Assembly (NCBI RefSeq): GCF_011320075.1
Contig: NZ_JAANPA010000022.1
Location: 1-47,860, forward strand
Source: Sphingosinicella sp. YJ22
GTDB lineage: Bacteria > Pseudomonadota > Alphaproteobacteria > Sphingomonadales > Sphingomonadaceae
Direction of reading: 5' to 3'
DNA: 47,860 bases
Under the pieces are notes generated by a model. That model did no database searches, was not told the origin of the DNA, and saw nothing but the letters and a program-made list of their open reading frames with translations. Below, one piece after another: positions 25,109 to 33,638 of this stretch; position 1 is the first letter of the stretch, and each line of letters begins with the position of its first letter. Both the position numbers and the translations under genes were made by a program.

Positions 25109-25130
25109 CGCTTTGAGCGATCATCGCGTC

Positions 25131-25574
25131 GTGTCGCATTTGCTCCTGCTAGTGCTAACGCTGGCCCTCTCGCCGCCGGCAGCCGCGCCACTTCCCGGTC
25201 TGGAAGGACCGCGCGCACCCGCAGGCTATGAGCCGTTCTGTTTTCCGATTCAGTTCGAGTTCGAACCTGAAACTTCTTCAATCACGAGCCCAAGTTCAGA
25301 GCGCCTGGCCGCTATTCTCGACTACACCTTCCGCGACGCGGAGTGGTTCCACCTCGGGGTGAGCGTGCCCCGCTTGGAAGAGAATGCAGGATTGGCGAGG
25401 CAACGCGCCGAAGCCGTGATACGGGTGCTCTCCAGGCACGGCATTCGCGCAGATCGCATCCAAGTCCGAGTGTTCGAGCAGGACTACCCGGGCGCAGGCT
25501 TTTCACGGATGATCCCCCCTGACGATGTGGCTCGCGTGAGGGCGGCAGAGGCCAGAGGCGTGAGGTTCTGCTAA
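25131..25574 (+). CDS. exported small protein with an OmpA-like C-terminal segment
   Basis: From GTG 25131 this 147-residue protein has a signal peptide (MSHLLLLVLTLALSPPAAA). A segment then resembles part of the OmpA-like peptidoglycan-associated domain: RLAAILDYTF, then ENAGLARQRAEAVIRVLSRHGIRADRIQVRV. An in-frame ATG at 25065 would add 22 residues derived from the dispersed repeat and hide the signal peptide. The full OmpA-like fold (NxxLSxxRA pattern and both Asp/Arg anchors) is not complete, so this may be a diverged or truncated member. Base composition is less GC-rich than its neighbours. Confidence 0.5.
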   Translation: MSHLLLLVLTLALSPPAAAPLPGLEGPRAPAGYEPFCFPIQFEFEPETSSITSPSSERLAAILDYTFRDAEWFHLGVSVPRLEENAGLARQRAEAVIRVLSRHGIRADRIQVRVFEQDYPGAGFSRMIPPDDVARVRAAEARGVRFC

Positions 25575-25582
25575 CTCCTTCG

Positions 25583-25609
25583 CATCCACTTTCCACCCGT
25601 TCCGGACAC
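25583..25609 (+). repeat. copy C of the 'ACCCGTTGCGGAC' repeat, degenerate
   Basis: CTTTCCACCCGTTCCGGACA lies between the convergent ends of the OmpA-like and PAP2 genes. One base differs in the core (CC for GC). Confidence 0.5.
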
Positions 25610-25620
25610 CCTCCGAGAGG

Positions 25621-26361
25621 TCAGATCGCTTCGTCCGTGGCGGCGTCGGTCGCCGGTTCCGCACCTTCCAGGGTCCGGGCGCGCTGGAGCTGGAGGGCGA
25701 CCAGCGACGCGAGACAGGCCCAAGCGGCGCCGACGCTCCAGCCGGCCATGACGTCGGTCGGCCAGTGAACCCCGAGATAGGCGCGCGAGAAACCGACCAG
25801 CAACGTCACGACGATCGCGCCCGCCATCAGGAACAGCCGCACGCGCCAGCTGCGCTCGGCTCGGGCGAGCAGGGCCGCGAGGGTCAGGTAGACCATCGCC
25901 GAGTTCATCGCATGGCCGCTCGGAAAGCTCGCCGAGCTCACCTCGACGAGATGCGGCACGACGTCGGGCCGCTCCCGAACGAAGCCGTATTTGAGCAACG
26001 TGTTGAGGATCGCGCCGCCGGCGATGGCGATCGAAAGGAACAGCGCCATGGCCGCCTTGCGCCGGGCAAGCAGATAGCCGGCCGCGAGCAGGGTGATCAG
26101 GGTCAGAACCGCGCCGCCGCCGAGAGCGGTGAAATCGACCATGGCCTCGCGCAGCCAGCCGGGACCGATCGGCACGCCAGGGTCCGCGGCCGTGCGCAGG
26201 TGGACCAGAAGCCAGCGGTCGAACGCCAGCGTGTCGCCCTCCACCATCTCCGAGGCAAGCTTGCCGAAGGCGAGCAGCGCCGGAACGAGGACGAGGAAGA
26301 CGAGCAGGATCCGGCTGTCGATCCGCCGAAGCCAGGGCATTCGCTCGATCAGTGACGCCAT
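25621..26361 (-). CDS. PAP2-family membrane phosphatase
   Basis: This 246-residue integral membrane enzyme has the three lipid-phosphatase motifs: KYGFVRERP (Lys124 to Pro132), PSGH (147-150) and SRAYLGVHWPTD (192-203, His199). About six hydrophobic segments are visible, beginning at 18-33 and 80-99. It would dephosphorylate a lipid phosphate such as phosphatidic acid or undecaprenyl pyrophosphate at the membrane. The start at 26359-26361 has GAGGAAAAG just upstream, which decides it over the upstream ATG at 26433. It converges with the OmpA-like gene. Confidence 0.93.
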   Translation of the reverse strand: MASLIERMPWLRRIDSRILLVFLVLVPALLAFGKLASEMVEGDTLAFDRWLLVHLRTAADPGVPIGPGWLREAMVDFTALGGGAVLTLITLLAAGYLLARRKAAMALFLSIAIAGGAILNTLLKYGFVRERPDVVPHLVEVSSASFPSGHAMNSAMVYLTLAALLARAERSWRVRLFLMAGAIVVTLLVGFSRAYLGVHWPTDVMAGWSVGAAWACLASLVALQLQRARTLEGAEPATDAATDEAI

Positions 26362-26429
26362 CTTTTCCTCAGGCTGGTTGGGAACCCTCCCCGAAACTCC
26401 GGCCGGGGGATTTTGAGCCGTTGGCGTGC

Positions 26430-26456
26430 GCATTCAACCCGCTGCGGACATTAGCG
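26430..26456 (+). repeat. copy D of the 'ACCCGTTGCGGAC' repeat
   Basis: CAACCCGCTGCGGACATTAG is present between the PAP2 and DUF305 genes, with one changed base in the core. Confidence 0.5.
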
Positions 26457-26987
26457 CACGGCCTGCTCGATCTTGGGAAGCATGTCCGGCGTGACTCTGG
26501 CCTCGATCGCCGGGAGGGGCCGTCCGCCGCGCTCGCCGTTCGTCTCGATGTCGCGGATCAGCGCCTTCATCTCGGCAATCTCGCGAACCTGGCTGCGAAT
26601 GATCTGGTCAGCGAGTTCACGAACCCGAGGGTCGCTGATGCTCGCCTTTCGAGCGTTGTTGATGGCGACCGAATGGTGCGGGATCATCGCTCTCATGAAG
26701 GCGGTGTCATCGACGAGGGCCTGGGAGCGGTTTGTCGCCAGCAACGCCATGGCCGCCACGGCAGCCGCGGCCAGAACGGCGACCTTGGTGCGTTGCCCCT
26801 CGTACATCTTCCACATGAAGCCGAGCATAACGACCGTCATGACGGCGCCCATGATCAGTGCGGAGAGAAGCCGGTTGAGACTGAACGTCAGGTGCTCGGC
26901 GGAATAGACCAAGTGGTACATCAGAAAGAACATGATGACCGTTGATGCCGCGATCATGGCGGCGAAGCGCCCCCAGCTCATCTTCAT
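26451..26987 (-). CDS. DUF305 protein with N-terminal membrane segments
   Basis: This 178-residue protein has about three hydrophobic helices (8-29, 40-60 and 67-85), then a DUF305 domain with MRAMIPHHSVAINNARKASI (98-117) and ELADQIIRSQVREIAEMKALI. The HH pair and following residues form a ferritin-like four-helix metal site in DUF305 proteins, often linked to copper resistance. The start at 26985-26987 is preferred because the longer frame runs through intergenic repeat copy E. It would sit in the inner membrane with the domain probably outside. There is no metal-resistance operon around it. Confidence 0.9.
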   Translation of the reverse strand: MKMSWGRFAAMIAASTVIMFFLMYHLVYSAEHLTFSLNRLLSALIMGAVMTVVMLGFMWKMYEGQRTKVAVLAAAAVAAMALLATNRSQALVDDTAFMRAMIPHHSVAINNARKASISDPRVRELADQIIRSQVREIAEMKALIRDIETNGERGGRPLPAIEARVTPDMLPKIEQAVR

Positions 26988-27072
26988 ATGATCTTGCTGC
27001 TCCACGGCTCGTCTCCGTTCGTGGTGAGATGAGGTTAACCGCTCGCCGGGGCGCAAGTTTCGACCGACCAAG

Positions 27073-27100
27073 CGTCCGCTTTCCACCCATTGCGGACATC
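27073..27100 (+). repeat. copy E of the 'ACCCGTTGCGGAC' repeat, hairpin form
   Basis: GTCCGC (27074-27079) and GCGGAC (27092-27097) pair around a 12-base loop TTTCCACCCATT. This is the clearest copy and shows the element is palindromic. It lies between the divergent DUF305 and TauE genes. Confidence 0.6.
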
Positions 27101-27126
27101 GGCCGGCCCGCCCTAACAGCTCCGTC

Positions 27127-27912
27127 GTGGACATTGCCCTGATCGCCATCGTCGCCGCGCTCGCTTCGGCGCTGACGCTCTATTCCGGCTTTGGCCTGGA
27201 GACGATCCTGCTGCCCGCCTTCGCCTTGTTCTTCCCGGCTCCGGTGGCGGTTGCGGCGACCGGCGTCGTCCACCTCCTCAACAATCTCTTCAAGGGCACG
27301 CTGCTGGGCAAGCGTGCCGACTGGCCGGTGGTGCTGCGCTTCGGCCTTCCCGCCATCCCCGCGGCGATCGCCGGGGCGTGGCTGCTCGCGCTTCTCGGCG
27401 ACACCGCGCGCCTGTTCGAGTGGACCACCCAGGGCCGGACCTTCGGCCCGACCGGCGCCGGGCTGGCGATCGGCCTGCTCATGATCCTGTTCGCGGGCCT
27501 CGAGCTGCAACGCTGGTTCCAGCAATTGAAGGCGCCGGCCCGGCTCATGCCCGTCGGCGGGGTGATCACCGGCTTCTTCGGCGGCCTGACCGCACAGCAG
27601 GGCGCGTTCAGATCCATCTTCCTGCTGCGCTCGGGACTTACCGCCGAGCGCTTCATCGCCACGGGGGTGATGATCGCGATCCTCGTCGACCTGTCGCGGC
27701 TCGCGACCTACGCGGCATCGTTCACGGCGGCCGGACTGGAGCCGGCGGGCCGCGAGGGACTGCTCGTGACCGTGGCCACGCTTTCCGCCTTCGCCGGGGC
27801 CTATGTGGCCACGCGCCACCTCGAAAAGGTCACGATCGGAACGGTCCGCTACAGCGTTGCCGGGCTGATGCTGGTGATCGGCGCCGCCCTGGCGCTGGGA
27901 GTCATCGGCTGA
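27127..27912 (+). CDS. TauE/SafE-type membrane transporter
   Basis: This 261-residue protein has about eight hydrophobic segments and the TauE/SafE pattern: LYSGFGLETILLPAFALFFP with VAVAATGVVHLLNNLFKG near the N-terminus, and GGVITGFFGGLTAQQGAFRS starting the second half, a clear internal repeat. Family members export sulfite, sulfoacetate or related anions; the cargo here is unknown. The start is GTG 27127. It converges with the MmcQ gene, and both stops lie in one hairpin. Confidence 0.88.
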   Translation: MDIALIAIVAALASALTLYSGFGLETILLPAFALFFPAPVAVAATGVVHLLNNLFKGTLLGKRADWPVVLRFGLPAIPAAIAGAWLLALLGDTARLFEWTTQGRTFGPTGAGLAIGLLMILFAGLELQRWFQQLKAPARLMPVGGVITGFFGGLTAQQGAFRSIFLLRSGLTAERFIATGVMIAILVDLSRLATYAASFTAAGLEPAGREGLLVTVATLSAFAGAYVATRHLEKVTIGTVRYSVAGLMLVIGAALALGVIG

Positions 27913-27934
27913 CCGGGGAGATCAGCCGGTCAGC
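27908..27934. terminator. hairpin containing both stop codons of a convergent pair
   Basis: GCTGACCGG (27908-27916) and CCGGTCAGC (27926-27934) form a perfect nine-base stem with a nine-base loop. The TauE stop TGA (27910-27912) and the MmcQ stop (27930-27932) lie in the two arms, so one hairpin serves both genes. Confidence 0.6.
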
Positions 27935-28307
27935 GCGCGCGGTCGTCGAGCTCCCTGACGAGCTTGCGCGGCGCCTGGGCGCGGTAGCTTTCCTCGACCC
28001 ATTCCTTGAGCTGGTCGAGGGGCGGGATGGCGTCCTCAGCCGGAGCGAGGCTGACCCAGCCGCTCTTGCCGAGGCCGTAGCCGGTCGGCGTGGCGTAAGG
28101 CAGGTCGAGGACCGCGGCGCCGGTATAGGGAAGCTTCACCGACAGCGAGAACGGCTGGCCCGCCTTCGGCAGATAGGCGAAGGTCTTGTCCTTGACCGCA
28201 AGATCGTCATGCTCGGGCCAGGGCGCCTTGGAATGGGCGCCGGGGAGCGCGAGGCCCCAGGCGCGCAGCTCCGCGAGGATCGCATCCGACTTCGCGCCCA
28301 CTTTCAT
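27930..28307 (-). CDS. MmcQ/YjbR family protein
   Basis: This 125-residue protein starts MKVGAKSDAILAELRAWGLA and shows the YjbR pattern: PGAHSKAPWPEHDDLAVKDKTFAYL, SLSVKLPYTGAAVL, GLGKSGWVSLAP, and the closing helix LKEWVEESYRAQAPRKLVREL. This small CyaY-like fold is often annotated as DNA-binding, but its role is not established. AGCGGAGGA precedes the ATG. A much longer frame continuing upstream is antisense to selO and is not real. It is divergent from selO with a 42-base gap. Confidence 0.9.
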   Translation of the reverse strand: MKVGAKSDAILAELRAWGLALPGAHSKAPWPEHDDLAVKDKTFAYLPKAGQPFSLSVKLPYTGAAVLDLPYATPTGYGLGKSGWVSLAPAEDAIPPLDQLKEWVEESYRAQAPRKLVRELDDRAR

Positions 28308-28349
28308 CCTCCGCTTGGAACCGATCGGCGATCGCGTCACTAGGGCAGG

Positions 28350-29759
28350 ATGAGCCAAGCCGCCAGCTACCGCCCCGAACGCGCCATCGTCGAGCTCGGC
28401 GACGAATTTTACGACAAGGTCGAGCCCGCCGACTTCCCGCAGGCGGTCCTGCGGTTCCGCAACGACCGCGCGGCGGCGGAAGTGGGGCTCGAAGGGCTGA
28501 GCGACGAGGCGTGGGTGCGGCATTTCGCGCGGTTCGAGGCGCTTCCGGGCAATCTCGAGGACAAGCTGGCGCTGCGTTACCACGGCCACCAGTTCCGGGT
28601 GTACAATCCGGACCTTGGCGACGGGCGCGGCTTCCTGTTCGCGCAAATGCGCGACGAAGGCGGCCGGCTGATGGACCTCGGCACCAAGGGCTCGGGGCAG
28701 ACCCCGTGGAGCCGCTTCGGCGATGGCCGGCTGACGCTGAAGGGCGGCGTTCGAGAGATCCTGGCGACCGAGATGCTGGAGGCGCTCGGCGTCGAGACCA
28801 GCCGCACGTTCAGCCTGATCGAGACCGGCGAGGCGCTTCACCGCGGCGACGAGCCCTCGCCCACCCGCTCGGCGGTGATGGTGCGGCTGAGCCACGGCCA
28901 TATCCGCATCGGCACGTTCCAGCGACTCGCTTTTCTCGGCCAGGCCGACAACATGGCGAAGCTGACCGACTATTGCCTGCGCCATTATTACGGGGAGGCG
29001 GGCGGCGCGGACGCGCCGGCGCGGCTTCTCGGCCATGTTGCGCGGCGGACGGCACGGCTCGCCGCCTCCTATGTCGCCGCGGGCTTCGTCCATGGCGTCC
29101 TCAACAGCGACAATATCAACATCACCGCGGAGAGCTTCGACTACGGGCCGTGGCGGTGGACGCCCTATTGGGACGGCGGCTTCACCGCGGCCTATTTCGA
29201 CGAGGCCGGGCTCTACTCCTTCGGGCGGCAGCCGGAGGCGATCCACTGGGACGTGGTGCAGCTCTACGGCGCGCTCGGCCTGATCGCCGACGAGGAGACG
29301 CTTCGGGCGGCGGTGGAGGCCTTCCCCGACCATTTCAACGAGGCGCTTCGGGCGGCGATCTTCCGGCGGCTCGGAATCGTGCCGGGGGATCTGGAGGCCG
29401 ACCTGGAGACGATCGTCGCGATCCAGACGGCGATGGTCGAGGGATCGGTGGAGATCGACCGCTTCTTCTTCGACTGGCGCGGCGGGCGTCGGCGCGCGCC
29501 CTCCCCTGCCGACGCGGCCTATGAGGGTGAGGCCTTCGCGGCGCTCGCCGGGCAACTGAGCGCCTATGAGGCCGCACCGGGCGCGCTGGACCACGACTAT
29601 TGGTCGGACGACGCGCCTTGCTCGATGCACATCGACGAGGTCGAGGCGATCTGGGCGCGGATCGCCGAGGCCGACGACTGGTCGGCACTCGAGGCCAAGG
29701 TCGCCGCCGTCCGCCGCATGGGCGAAGCATATCGCCGAGTCCCATTGGAGACCGCCTGA
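28350..29759 (+). CDS. selO: SelO/YdiU protein AMPylase (pseudokinase)
   Basis: This 469-residue protein is a SelO pseudokinase that transfers AMP from ATP to Ser/Thr/Tyr of target proteins. Diagnostic segments are LALRYHGHQFRVYNPDLGDGRG (73-94), DLGTKGSGQTPWSRFGDGRL (109-128, Lys113) and LKGGVREILATEMLEALGV. The catalytic loop is FVHGVLNSDNINI, with the Asp-Asn pair. Length is close to other bacterial members. There is no C-terminal selenocysteine or cysteine tail visible at the end (RVPLETA). Known targets are redox and central-metabolism enzymes. Confidence 0.95.
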   Translation: MSQAASYRPERAIVELGDEFYDKVEPADFPQAVLRFRNDRAAAEVGLEGLSDEAWVRHFARFEALPGNLEDKLALRYHGHQFRVYNPDLGDGRGFLFAQMRDEGGRLMDLGTKGSGQTPWSRFGDGRLTLKGGVREILATEMLEALGVETSRTFSLIETGEALHRGDEPSPTRSAVMVRLSHGHIRIGTFQRLAFLGQADNMAKLTDYCLRHYYGEAGGADAPARLLGHVARRTARLAASYVAAGFVHGVLNSDNINITAESFDYGPWRWTPYWDGGFTAAYFDEAGLYSFGRQPEAIHWDVVQLYGALGLIADEETLRAAVEAFPDHFNEALRAAIFRRLGIVPGDLEADLETIVAIQTAMVEGSVEIDRFFFDWRGGRRRAPSPADAAYEGEAFAALAGQLSAYEAAPGALDHDYWSDDAPCSMHIDEVEAIWARIAEADDWSALEAKVAAVRRMGEAYRRVPLETA

Positions 29760-29821
29760 CCTCTCCCCTCCTTGACGTCAAACCGCCGAACATGCTCTCG
29801 GGGCGCAGGAGAAAAATGGGA

Positions 29822-31249
29822 ATGGCGGGAAGCCTCACTTCATTCGAGCCGGCGACCGGCGCCGAGCTGTGGACCGGGACGGAAGGCGACGTCGACGCTG
29901 CGGTCGCCGCGGCGCGCGCCGCGTGGCCGGCCTGGGCGGCCAGGCCGCTCGCGGTGCGCATCGAGACGATGCGGCGCTTCGCCAACGCCGCGCGCGGCAA
30001 GCTGGACGACTTCGCCGACCTGCTCGCGCGCGAGACCGGCAAGCCGCTGTGGGAAGCACGGACCGAGGCCGAGGCGGTGATCAACAAGGTCGACATTTCG
30101 GTGTCGGCCTATGCCGAGCGGACGTCGCAGCGGCGGCTGGAAGGCGCGCTCGGCTCAAAGGTCGCGGTCCGCCACAAGCCGCACGGCGTGCTGGCGGTGC
30201 TCGGCCCGTACAATTTTCCCGCGCATTTGCCGAACGGCCACATCGTCCCGGCGCTGATCGCCGGCAACGCCGTCGTGTTCAAACCGAGCGAGAAGACCCC
30301 GGCGGTCGGCGAGTTCCTGACACGTCTCTATCATGAGGCGGGCGTGCCAGAGGACGTCGTCCAGTGCGTTCAGGGTGGGCCGGAGGTCGGCAAGGCGCTG
30401 GCCTCAAATCTCGACATCGACGGGCTCTTGTTCACCGGCTCGGCGCGCGCCGGGCTCGCCTTGCACCGTCAGTTCGCCGAGACTCCGACCCGGATTCTCG
30501 CGCTGGAGATGGGCGGCAACAATCCGCTGGTGGTGTGGGATGCGAGCGACATCGCCGCCGCCGCGACCATCGCGGTCCAGTCGGCCTTCATGTCGGCGGG
30601 GCAGCGCTGCACGGCGGCGCGGCGGCTGATCGTCAAGGACGGCGCGCACGAGCCGCTGGTCGAGGCGATCGCCAAGCTCGCCGACCGGATCGTGGTCGAC
30701 CATCCCCACGCGACCCCGGCGCCGTTCATGGGGCCGGTGATCGACAATGGAGCCGCCGACCAGCTTCAGGACGCGTTCCTCGAATTGAGCGGGCGCGGCG
30801 GGCGGGTCATCCGGCGCCTCGACCGGCCGAACGAGGACCTGCCCTTCCTCACCCCGGCGATCATCGACGTCACCGAGGTCGAGCTTCGGCCCGACGCGGA
30901 GCTGTTCGGGCCGGTGCTCCAGGTGATCCGGGTGCCGGATTTCGAGAGCGCGCTCGCCGAGGCCAACGCGACCCGCTACGGCCTCGCCGCCTCGCTCGTC
31001 GGGGGAAGCCCGGAGCTTTACGACCGCTTCTGGGCCAATGTCCGGGCGGGCGTTATCAACTGGAACAAGCCGACCAACGGCGCGCCTTCGAACGCGCCGT
31101 TCGGCGGCATCGGCCTGTCCGGCAACCACCGGCCGAGCGCCTATTACGCCGCCGATTATTGCGCCTATCCGGTGACCAGCTCCGAAGGCGAAAGCGCGCG
31201 GGCGTCGATCGGGGTGGGCCTCAGGGACCCCAACGAAATCGAGGGGTGA
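29822..31249 (+). CDS. astD: succinylglutamate-semialdehyde dehydrogenase-like enzyme
   Basis: This 475-residue aldehyde dehydrogenase starts MAGSLTSFEPATGAELWTG. Landmarks are VLGPYNFPAHLPNGHIVPALIAGN, FKPSEKTPAVGEF, LFTGSARAGLALHRQFAE, the general base LEMGGNN and the nucleophile SAGQRCTAARR. NGHIVPAL and CTAARRL favour AstD, which oxidises N-succinylglutamate semialdehyde in arginine catabolism. The other ast genes are not beside it. ATG 29822 is 10 bases after AGGAG, so it is preferred over the ATG at 29816. It follows selO by 62 bases. Confidence 0.85.
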   Translation: MAGSLTSFEPATGAELWTGTEGDVDAAVAAARAAWPAWAARPLAVRIETMRRFANAARGKLDDFADLLARETGKPLWEARTEAEAVINKVDISVSAYAERTSQRRLEGALGSKVAVRHKPHGVLAVLGPYNFPAHLPNGHIVPALIAGNAVVFKPSEKTPAVGEFLTRLYHEAGVPEDVVQCVQGGPEVGKALASNLDIDGLLFTGSARAGLALHRQFAETPTRILALEMGGNNPLVVWDASDIAAAATIAVQSAFMSAGQRCTAARRLIVKDGAHEPLVEAIAKLADRIVVDHPHATPAPFMGPVIDNGAADQLQDAFLELSGRGGRVIRRLDRPNEDLPFLTPAIIDVTEVELRPDAELFGPVLQVIRVPDFESALAEANATRYGLAASLVGGSPELYDRFWANVRAGVINWNKPTNGAPSNAPFGGIGLSGNHRPSAYYAADYCAYPVTSSEGESARASIGVGLRDPNEIEG

Positions 31250-31254
31250 GGACT

Positions 31255-31399
31255 AAATCCTCCCTGTGAAGCGGAGCTTCATGGGGAGGGGGACCGCTCG
31301 CGAAGCGAGTGGTGGAGGGGCTGTTCGAGGCTCACGCCAAGCCCCTCCACCGCCTTCGGCGGTCCCCCTCCCCATCGCCTTCGGCGACAGGGAGGATTT
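31255..31399. repeat. long branched palindromic intergenic element (copy 1)
   Basis: Nested perfect arms are present: 31255-31267 with 31387-31399 (13 bases), 31281-31297 with 31359-31375 (17 bases), and 31311-31322 with 31340-31351 (12 bases). Small local hairpins such as CTCGC-GAA-GCGAG and CCGCC-TT-CGGCGG sit between, so the RNA could fold as a branched structure. It lies between convergent astD and the oligopeptidase gene. Copy 2 is at 43061-43189. Confidence 0.8.
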
Positions 31400-31405
31400 T
31401 CGAGA

Positions 31406-33574
31406 CTACCCCCGCTCGCCGGATCGGCGCGGAGCCTCCTCGTCGTCGACGAGGCGTTTGGTGGCGTAGATATATTCGAGCGCGATTCGGCGGGCGCTTT
31501 CCCGCAGGTTGGCCGCGGCCGAGTGGCCGCCGTCGATATTCTCGTAATAATAATAAGGCTGGCCGAGCTGGTTGAGCCGGGCCGCGGCGCGGCGGCCGTG
31601 GCCCGGATGGACCCGGTCGTCCTTGGTCGAGGTGAGGATGAACGGCGTCGGGTAGGTCACGCCCGGCTGCAGGCGCTGGTAGGGCGAATAAGCCTCGATC
31701 CAGGCGCGCTGCTCGGGGATGCGCGGGTCGCCATATTCGCCGATCCAGGACGCTCCGGCGCTCATCGTGTGATAGCGCAACATGTCGAACAGCGGCACCT
31801 GTACGATCGCGGCGTTGAACAGCTCCGGCCGCTGGGTGATCGCGGTTCCGACGAGGAGCCCGCCCTGGCTCCCGCCGACCACGCCCAAGTGGCGCGGCGA
31901 GGTGATCCGGCGGCGGATGAGGTCCTCGGCGACCGCGATATAGTCGTCCCAGGTGCGCTGCTTGTTCGCCCCTTGCGCGGTCTGGTGCCATTCGGGGCCG
32001 AACTCGCCGCCGCCGCGCAAATTGGCGACGACATAGGCGTTGCCCTGCTCGAGCCACAGCGCCCCCATCGTGCCGGAGTAGGACGGCACCTGGCTGACCT
32101 GAAAGCCGCCATAGCCATAGAGCAAGGTCGGCGTTGAGCCGTCCATCGGCATGTTGCGCGGGCGGACGACGAAATAGGGCACGCGCGTGCCGTCGCGCGA
32201 CACGGCCTCGTGCTGCTCGACGATGTGGTTGGCCGAGTTGAAGCGCGCGGGGGTGGTCTTGATCGTCTCGATCCGTCCGCTGGCGCCGTCATAATGCCAC
32301 AGCGTGTTCGGCGTCAGGTAATCGGCGACGCTGAACATCGCCTGGTCCGACTGGTCGTCGGCGGCGGCGATGCCGATCGTGGCGTTGGCCGGAAGCGCGA
32401 TCGGCCGCGAGGTCCAGCGGCCATCGTCGAAGTTCATCGCGACGGCGCGGCCGCGGACATTGTCGAGGACGGTGACGAGCAGCGAATCGCGGGTGATGGC
32501 GAGGCCGCTCAGGGTCTGGCGGTCGGCCGGCGCCCACACCAGGCTCGGGCGCGCAGCGTTGGGATCGCGCTTCCACTCGTCGAGATCGTAGCTGACGATG
32601 GCGTCGGCGGGGAAACGGGTGCCGTGGCTCTCCCACGCCTCGTCGGAATGGACGAGCAGTCGGCCGTCGACGATGCCGGCCGGGTTGGCCTTGGGCGGCA
32701 GGTTGAGCTTCACCAGGCGGTCGCCGACGCGGACGTGATATTCGCCGTTGAAGAAGTCGACGCCGCGACGGAAGCCGATTGCGTGGACTCGGCCCGCGGC
32801 GTCGCGGAGCACGACCGGGCCGGCCTGGACGTCTTGGGCGGTGCCGCGATAGACCTCCTCGGCCTGGTCGAGGCTCTGGCCGCGGCGTAGCTGCTTGACC
32901 ACGAAGGGATAGCCCGACGCGGTCATCGTGCCCGGACCCCACTCGCGGGCGACGAGGATGGTGTCGCGGTCGACCCAGGTGGCGCTCTGCTTGCCGACCG
33001 GCAGTCGGAAACCGCCCGGGACGAACTGCTTCGTCGTCGTGTCGAACTCGCGGATCTCGACCGCGTCGCGGCCGCCGTCGGAGAGGGTGACGAGGCAGCG
33101 GGTCTCCTCGGGCGGGAGGCACTGGGCGCCGCGATAGACCCAGTTGGCGTTCTCGGCCGCGCTCAGCGCGTCGATGTCGAGGATCGTCTCCCATTGGGGA
33201 GTGGCGGTGCGGTAGCTCTCCATCGTGGTGCGGCGCCAGATGCCGCGGACGTGGTTCTCGTCCTGCCAGAAATTGTGGAGGCCGTCGGGACGGAAGCTGA
33301 CGCTCGGAATGCGGTCGCGAGCCTGAAGAATCTGAAGCGCGCGGTCGTGCATCTGCTGGTAGCGCGGGTCGGACGTCAGCGCTCCCAGGGTGCGCTCATT
33401 CTCGGCGCGCGCCCAAGCGAGCGCGCGCGCGCCCTCGATCTCGTCGAGATAGGAGAACTCGTAATCCTCGGCCGCGGCGCCGTTCGGCGCGGCCTGGTTC
33501 GATTGAGCATTCACTGCCGAAGTCACCGTCAAAGCCGCCACCGCACAGCCCAAGAACGCCTTTCTGCCAACCAT
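31406..33574 (-). CDS. prolyl oligopeptidase-family serine peptidase, exported
   Basis: This 722-residue protein has a signal peptide (MVGRKAFLGCAVAALTVTSAVNA), then a seven-bladed propeller and an S9 alpha/beta-hydrolase domain. In the second half are PTLLYGYGGFQVSQVP, YVVANLRGGGEFGPEWH and the nucleophile GVVGGSQGGLLVGTA (Ser near residue 570). The acid STKDDRVHPGHGRRAA supplies Asp and His of the triad. S9A enzymes cleave short peptides after proline. The length fits the family. It would act in the periplasm. Confidence 0.93.
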   Translation of the reverse strand: MVGRKAFLGCAVAALTVTSAVNAQSNQAAPNGAAAEDYEFSYLDEIEGARALAWARAENERTLGALTSDPRYQQMHDRALQILQARDRIPSVSFRPDGLHNFWQDENHVRGIWRRTTMESYRTATPQWETILDIDALSAAENANWVYRGAQCLPPEETRCLVTLSDGGRDAVEIREFDTTTKQFVPGGFRLPVGKQSATWVDRDTILVAREWGPGTMTASGYPFVVKQLRRGQSLDQAEEVYRGTAQDVQAGPVVLRDAAGRVHAIGFRRGVDFFNGEYHVRVGDRLVKLNLPPKANPAGIVDGRLLVHSDEAWESHGTRFPADAIVSYDLDEWKRDPNAARPSLVWAPADRQTLSGLAITRDSLLVTVLDNVRGRAVAMNFDDGRWTSRPIALPANATIGIAAADDQSDQAMFSVADYLTPNTLWHYDGASGRIETIKTTPARFNSANHIVEQHEAVSRDGTRVPYFVVRPRNMPMDGSTPTLLYGYGGFQVSQVPSYSGTMGALWLEQGNAYVVANLRGGGEFGPEWHQTAQGANKQRTWDDYIAVAEDLIRRRITSPRHLGVVGGSQGGLLVGTAITQRPELFNAAIVQVPLFDMLRYHTMSAGASWIGEYGDPRIPEQRAWIEAYSPYQRLQPGVTYPTPFILTSTKDDRVHPGHGRRAAARLNQLGQPYYYYENIDGGHSAAANLRESARRIALEYIYATKRLVDDEEAPRRSGERG

Positions 33575-33638
33575 GTCGCCCCTCCGTTTCGTTGTCGGGG
33601 CAGAGGGGTAACGACGCTGTGTGACGGTGGCAATACGG

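Noticed and set aside
27930-29630. A 566-codon minus-strand frame covering selO
   Set aside because: Only its last 125 codons match a family (MmcQ/YjbR) with a proper start and ribosome-binding site; the remainder is antisense to SelO.
31255-31399. CRISPR array or tRNA-like element
   Set aside because: The repeats are inverted, not direct with spacers, and no tRNA arm set or anticodon loop fits.
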